From Hemibagrus wyckioides (lineage: Eukaryota > Chordata > Actinopteri > Siluriformes > Bagridae): a stretch of 64,000 nt of DNA. The DNA lies in contig NC_080726.1 in NCBI RefSeq assembly GCF_019097595.1, positions 15,289,705 to 15,353,704 on the forward strand. The letters run 5' to 3'. The notes under the pieces are model-generated. The model saw nothing but the letters and a program-made list of their open reading frames with translations. It was not told the DNA's origin and searched no databases. Positions within the stretch are counted from its first letter, which is position 1. Each line of letters opens with the position of its first letter. Below are positions 60,028-64,000 of the stretch, in pieces. Position numbers and translations under genes: made by a program.

Positions 60028-61849
60028 AATTTATTTATTTATCTATCTATTTTTTTTTTTGCGAAAACCCTTTCTTTTAACATTTTCTACTATATATTTC
60101 TGTAAAACTACAGGTTTCAACATTTTAACGCCTTAAGCCTTAAAGATTTAAGCAATTCCACTAAAAACTGACCTGTCTTCCTTACAATTGTAACATACCA
60201 TATATATAGAAATGCAACCTTACTGGCCAAATTAAAAGAATTATACATTTGCAATGGGATTTGAGTCACTGATTATTAGTATCATTCACAATAGAGTCTC
60301 TCTCATCACCTGACCTAAAAAATCCTCAATGTTTAAACCTGAACCTTGTGGCCTCTCGACTCATGTTCATGCTAACATCAATGGAGAAATCATTGCTGAT
60401 TAATTCAGACAGTTCTTTTCTGTTGGCAAGATTTCTTTTTGTGAATGTTTTGATTATTTAAACATTCATTTAAACATTTTAAACTCAGTCCACTGTCATC
60501 TGTGCTGAGTTTGCAAATGCTCTTCTGTTTTGATGATGATGATGATGATGCCAGGGATCTGGTTATATATTAAATCGATCAGTCTAAATAAAAACATTTC
60601 CATATTATTTTGGCAAAATATAGTCCACTAAAATTGATGTCAGAGTATAATTGGCAGAACATTTTTTTATTTTGTCAAAACCCAGTTTATCGTCATTTTT
60701 GACTGGTGTCCAGAATTCAGCTACAGTGACATCCCAGATTGCTATCCAACTATACATGACTTTTCTTGCATTAGCGTGTCCTTGTCAGTGACTGTTATTA
60801 CATCAGGGAAAAAGCTCAGGCCGAGTTATCGTTCGCTGCAGAACCAGTTTAATCAATACACATTAGAAACTTACACTACAGAGGGAGACTCATTGTATCA
60901 GCTTGCATTGTTTCGTTCCCTGCATGGAAAGGAAATTAGATCTTGTTTTGCTGTTTGCCTCCTCAGAGTAATAAGATAATGATTGTTGGAAATTGAACCC
61001 TAATGTCATTCAACAGCTCCTCTTGTGTGTTGCCTGAAGAGGCTGATTAGGCTGCTTTCCATAGCAAAGTGCTTCTGCATTCCATTGATATGCCGACGGT
61101 GTTCGCTGCAAACCTGCTGTGTAGAAATTTCTAGATGTTTATACTGTTGATGCCTAATCATAATTACTTACACCTGCAGGTAGAGCGAGAGATTTTCTTT
61201 TCTGTATAAAACAGCATATAGAGTATATTAAAATGAACATAATTCTTTGGCTCACGTCCTATGGCTTTGGCTAACATTTCATTTGCTAACAGATGTAGTT
61301 TCCAATAATGGTTTCATTGTTCTCTCAGTTCTATAAATTACTCAGTCCATATAACATAATAAATATTATTTATGCAATATTATTTATGCTGTATGTATCA
61401 TTATTGGTAAAATGATAGACCTTCATTTCAGAGAATGTTAAAAGCCTCTAGTGTTTAATAGGTGGAATGTTGTAATAAATTCTGACACCTAGTTTTATAT
61501 TTATCAGAATTTAATAGTAATAATGTAGAGGCTATATTTGGTATATACACTTATGCATATGTGTGTTGAGTATGTGTGTAATATATAGCCAAAACACCCA
61601 TAGGTTCTTTTCCAAACTGTTGACACAAAACCCCAGACTTCCTCACCAAACATTAATACTGCTGCACAAATTTTTTTATTTGCCAAGCATGCAATGTACA
61701 AGGAAATTCTTCTGCTATTATGTCACATAGATTACAACCAACACTGTATTTCAGCACAATACAATATAACAATACAAGTGTAATCCAACACAATGCAAAC
61801 TATATGCTGTAAGTACATTGAAACAATACAGTACATTCATTGATTAATA
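60028..61849. other. Non-coding region
   Basis: Contains (GAT)n at 60531-60550 and the sequence TTTATTTGCCAAGCATGC near 61675, a tail-like block of a fish interspersed repeat. No gene recognised. Confidence 0.4.
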
Positions 61850-62095
61850 TTCAGTAAGTGTTTTAACCACGAGAACCTCAGGGTCACAGTGGACACACTG
61901 TAACACACTTATTCACAGCTAGGGGCGATTTAACAATCCACCCACCGGCATGTTTTTTAGATGTTGGAGAAATCTGGAGGAAACTCATGTAGATGCAGGC
62001 AGAACACACAAAGAAAATCAGCACAGACAGTAACCCAAGCTCAGCCTAGAACCTGAGACCCTGGAGCTGTGAGGTGCTACCTGTTGCATAATAAT
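61850..62095 (-). repeat. Degraded SINE, type S2 (minus strand)
   Basis: GGGGCGATTTAACAATCC, GGAGAAATCTGGAGGAAAC and ACAGTAACCCAAGCTCAG, then TGGAGCTGTGAGGTGC, follow the family order in reverse complement. Weak head. Confidence 0.45.
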
Positions 62096-63029
62096 AATTG
62101 GATAATTACAATGGGCATGGAAGCAAGTGTATAGGCAACATTTTATACATATAAAATATCTGGGATAGTTATTGCAGTAAAAAAATTGGAGGAATGTGGG
62201 AAATCGTTTAAGAAGCTGTGAAGGACTAGTACTGTGAAGGGAAATTCTGGAGGAGATAACAGCTCGAGACTAAAGGGTCGGCCATTTTCTCTACACTTTG
62301 CACAAAGTGTTGTTCTGTGGCAGCATACATTTCTTAAACTGTCACAGGATGTACAAACTCTGCAAGGCCTTCTTGAGGAAATAGCAAGCAGTAGCTACAG
62401 ACAGAAACATTTTGTTGCTGAAAGGCTGTGTTGTATAGTGTGTATGGTCATTTGTATTATAGCCGATATAACATAATTGCTGTGGGGAGACAGTCGGTCC
62501 AGATTAGAGGCTAGAGAGCGAGAGCGGCGAAAGAGCACTGAGAGCTTTTTCTGCATGTTGCTGGCTCAGGCGTACAGAGATGAAATAAAATGAAAGCATG
62601 TCTGGATTAAAGCTCATTAAGTGGGAGAAGAGCCTTAATTGCTGCAGCTCTGTACAGCCTCACAAAGAGCCAGCCTCACTAATCTGTTGCTTAAGGGTGA
62701 TTGTTTTCTGCATTCACCAAAAGAAAAGCATAGCAAAAGAAAACAGTATTTTAGGAAAGGTTGTTTAAGAAATTGGCACGAAACTGCCTTGTGGAGAGAA
62801 AAACAAAGCATGTGTGTGATTGGATTTTCCCGCCTGTGCTTTGTGAAGAAAAGAAAATGTCTTCGTGTTTTAAAGCTCATCAGCTTTTAACTGGCTTGTG
62901 GTAAACAGGATAAACTTCCCTTTCAGAGTGAATTTCTTCTGTGCAGAGCCCTGCAGTTTATTAACAGGTGGCTGTATCTGTATTGCCTGTATAATGGCAT
63001 ACAGAATACTCCACCGACATCAACTTACA
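62096..63029. other. Non-coding, nothing recognised
   Basis: Overlapping short frames on both strands near 62635-62890, without recognisable domains. Confidence 0.4.
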
Positions 63030-63147
<118 letters not shown>

Positions 63148-63183
63148 ATCATGTGTGTGTATATATAGACACACACACTCACA

Positions 63184-63499
63184 CACTGATCAGGGATAAC
63201 ATTATGACCACCTGCCTAATACTGTGTTAGTTGCTCCCAAAACAGCCCTGACAGAAAAGCATTGACTCTACTGGATCCCTGAAGGTGTGCTGTGGTATCT
63301 GGCTCCAAGATTTTAGAAGCAGGTCCTTTAAGTCCACCTTGCAACTTACAGGACTTAAAGGACTTATAGGACTTCACACAACTTTGAGGACAAAATGTAT
63401 ACTGGCTGCTTAATATATCCCACCCACTAACAGATGCCATGATGAGGAGATAATCAGTTCACTTCTGCTCATAATGTCATAATGTTGAGGCTGATATAC
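63184..63499. mobile_element. Short Tc1-derived MITE
   Basis: The left end, CACTGATCAGGGATAAC then ATTATGACC, is imperfectly inverted at the right (CATAATGTTGAGGCTGAT). ACCTGCCTAATACTGTG and CCCACTAACAGATGCC subterminal blocks match those of the 57.7 kb copy. Almost all transposase sequence is gone. A local tandem of AGGACTT units (about 63350-63372) marks the deletion junction. Confidence 0.7.
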
Positions 63500-63554
63500 A
63501 TATACACTATATTGCCAATTATTTTGGGACACACCTCCAAATTATTGAATACAG

Positions 63555-63821
63555 GTGTGTCTTTTTAGGGGTTGGGCTTGGCCCCTTAGTTCCAGTGAAA
63601 GGAACCAAGACATTTTGGACAATTTCATGCTCCCAACTTTGTGGGAACTGCTTGGGGATGACCCCTTCCTGTTCCAACATGACTGCACACCGGTGCACAA
63701 AGCAAGGTTCATAAATACATGGATGAGTGAGTTTGGTTTGGAGGAACTCTACTGGCCTGTACAAAGTCCTGACCTCAACCCGATAGAACATCTTTGGGAT
63801 GAATTAGAGCGGAGACTGTGA
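63555..63821 (+). pseudogene. Tc1 transposase catalytic-domain fragment
   Basis: Residues DILDNFMLPTLWE, FLFQHDCTPVHKAR (second catalytic Asp) and [16 protein letters not shown] (catalytic Glu) are clear and keep the spacing of the 44.2 kb transposase. The segment with the first catalytic Asp and the DNA-binding domains is missing. About 20 bases after GTGAAAGGAAC are also absent, which shifts the frame before DILDN. A stop follows ERRL. Not functional. Confidence 0.8.
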
Positions 63822-63999
63822 GCCAGGTCAAAACTGGGACATCTGCCTTTACATGCACATGAATGTAATATGGAGTTAGCCCACCCTTTGCAGCTATAAC
63901 AGCTTCAACTCTTCTGGGAAGGTTTTCCACAAAGTTTAGGAGTGTGTTTATAGGAAATTTTGACCATTCCTCTAGAAGTGCATTTGTGAGGTCAGGCAC
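63775..63999 (-). pseudogene. Tc1 transposase C-terminal fragment, opposite orientation
   Basis: Read on the minus strand, [20 protein letters not shown] and [16 protein letters not shown] are the end of a Tc1 transposase and match the C-terminus at 44.2 kb. The frame reads on past the natural end into subterminal DNA. It faces the catalytic fragment tail to tail, so one of the two is inverted or they come from two copies. The N-terminal side lies outside the window. Confidence 0.8.
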
Positions 64000-64000
64000 T

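Larger units (their letters stand above)
63505..64000. mobile_element. Rearranged Tc1 element, cut by the window end
   Basis: It starts CACTATATTGCC after TA, the terminal sequence of the element at 44.1 kb. Plus strand from about 63555 to 63825 codes the middle of a Tc1 transposase. From about 63832 to the end, sequence of the 3' subterminal region and the transposase C-terminus appears on the minus strand. The element continues outside the window. Confidence 0.75.

Overview
This window looks like intergenic or deep-intronic DNA from a teleost fish. Reasons: AT-rich sequence with long CA/GT and TA microsatellites, several Tc1/mariner elements of types familiar from fish, tRNA-derived SINEs, and no compact gene array. 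The commonest SINE resembles repeats I know from catfish-like (siluriform) genomes, but that assignment is tentative. I found no convincing host exon, tRNA, rRNA or CRISPR in 64 kb. All the protein-coding sequence I can recognise belongs to transposable elements, and every copy is broken.

Layout. 1-13 kb: mostly non-coding, with a Tc1 transposase fragment (about 3.93-4.28 kb), two or three SINEs, a 5.04-5.6 kb interspersed repeat and several microsatellites. 13.4-13.9 kb: a non-autonomous Tc1 element with terminal inverted repeats. 17.8-22.1 kb: a Ty3/gypsy LTR retrotransposon on the minus strand with 5' LTR, primer-binding site, gag, protease, reverse transcriptase and RNase H. It has several frame breaks and has lost integrase and the 3' LTR. 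23.8-24.3 kb: a foldback-type Tc1 relic. 27.7 and 36.0 kb: two minisatellites (33-bp and 29-bp units). 39.9-42.9 kb: a diverged tandem duplication of about 2.3 kb whose second copy has two large deletions. 44.1-45.4 kb: an almost intact Tc1 element (1248 bp, matching 29-bp terminal inverted repeats, one in-frame stop) sitting inside a TA-dinucleotide array. 48.0-48.7 kb: a MITE with a SINE nested in it, both with target-site duplications. 57.7-58.2 kb and 63.2-64.0 kb: further deleted or rearranged Tc1 copies.

No gene system operates here. The window records insertion, internal deletion, inversion and nesting of DNA transposons, one decayed LTR element, and SINEs of at least three tRNA-derived types. 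A few unique stretches could be conserved non-coding elements; that needs a cross-species alignment. Family names for repeats rest on recognition of sequence, not on a database search.
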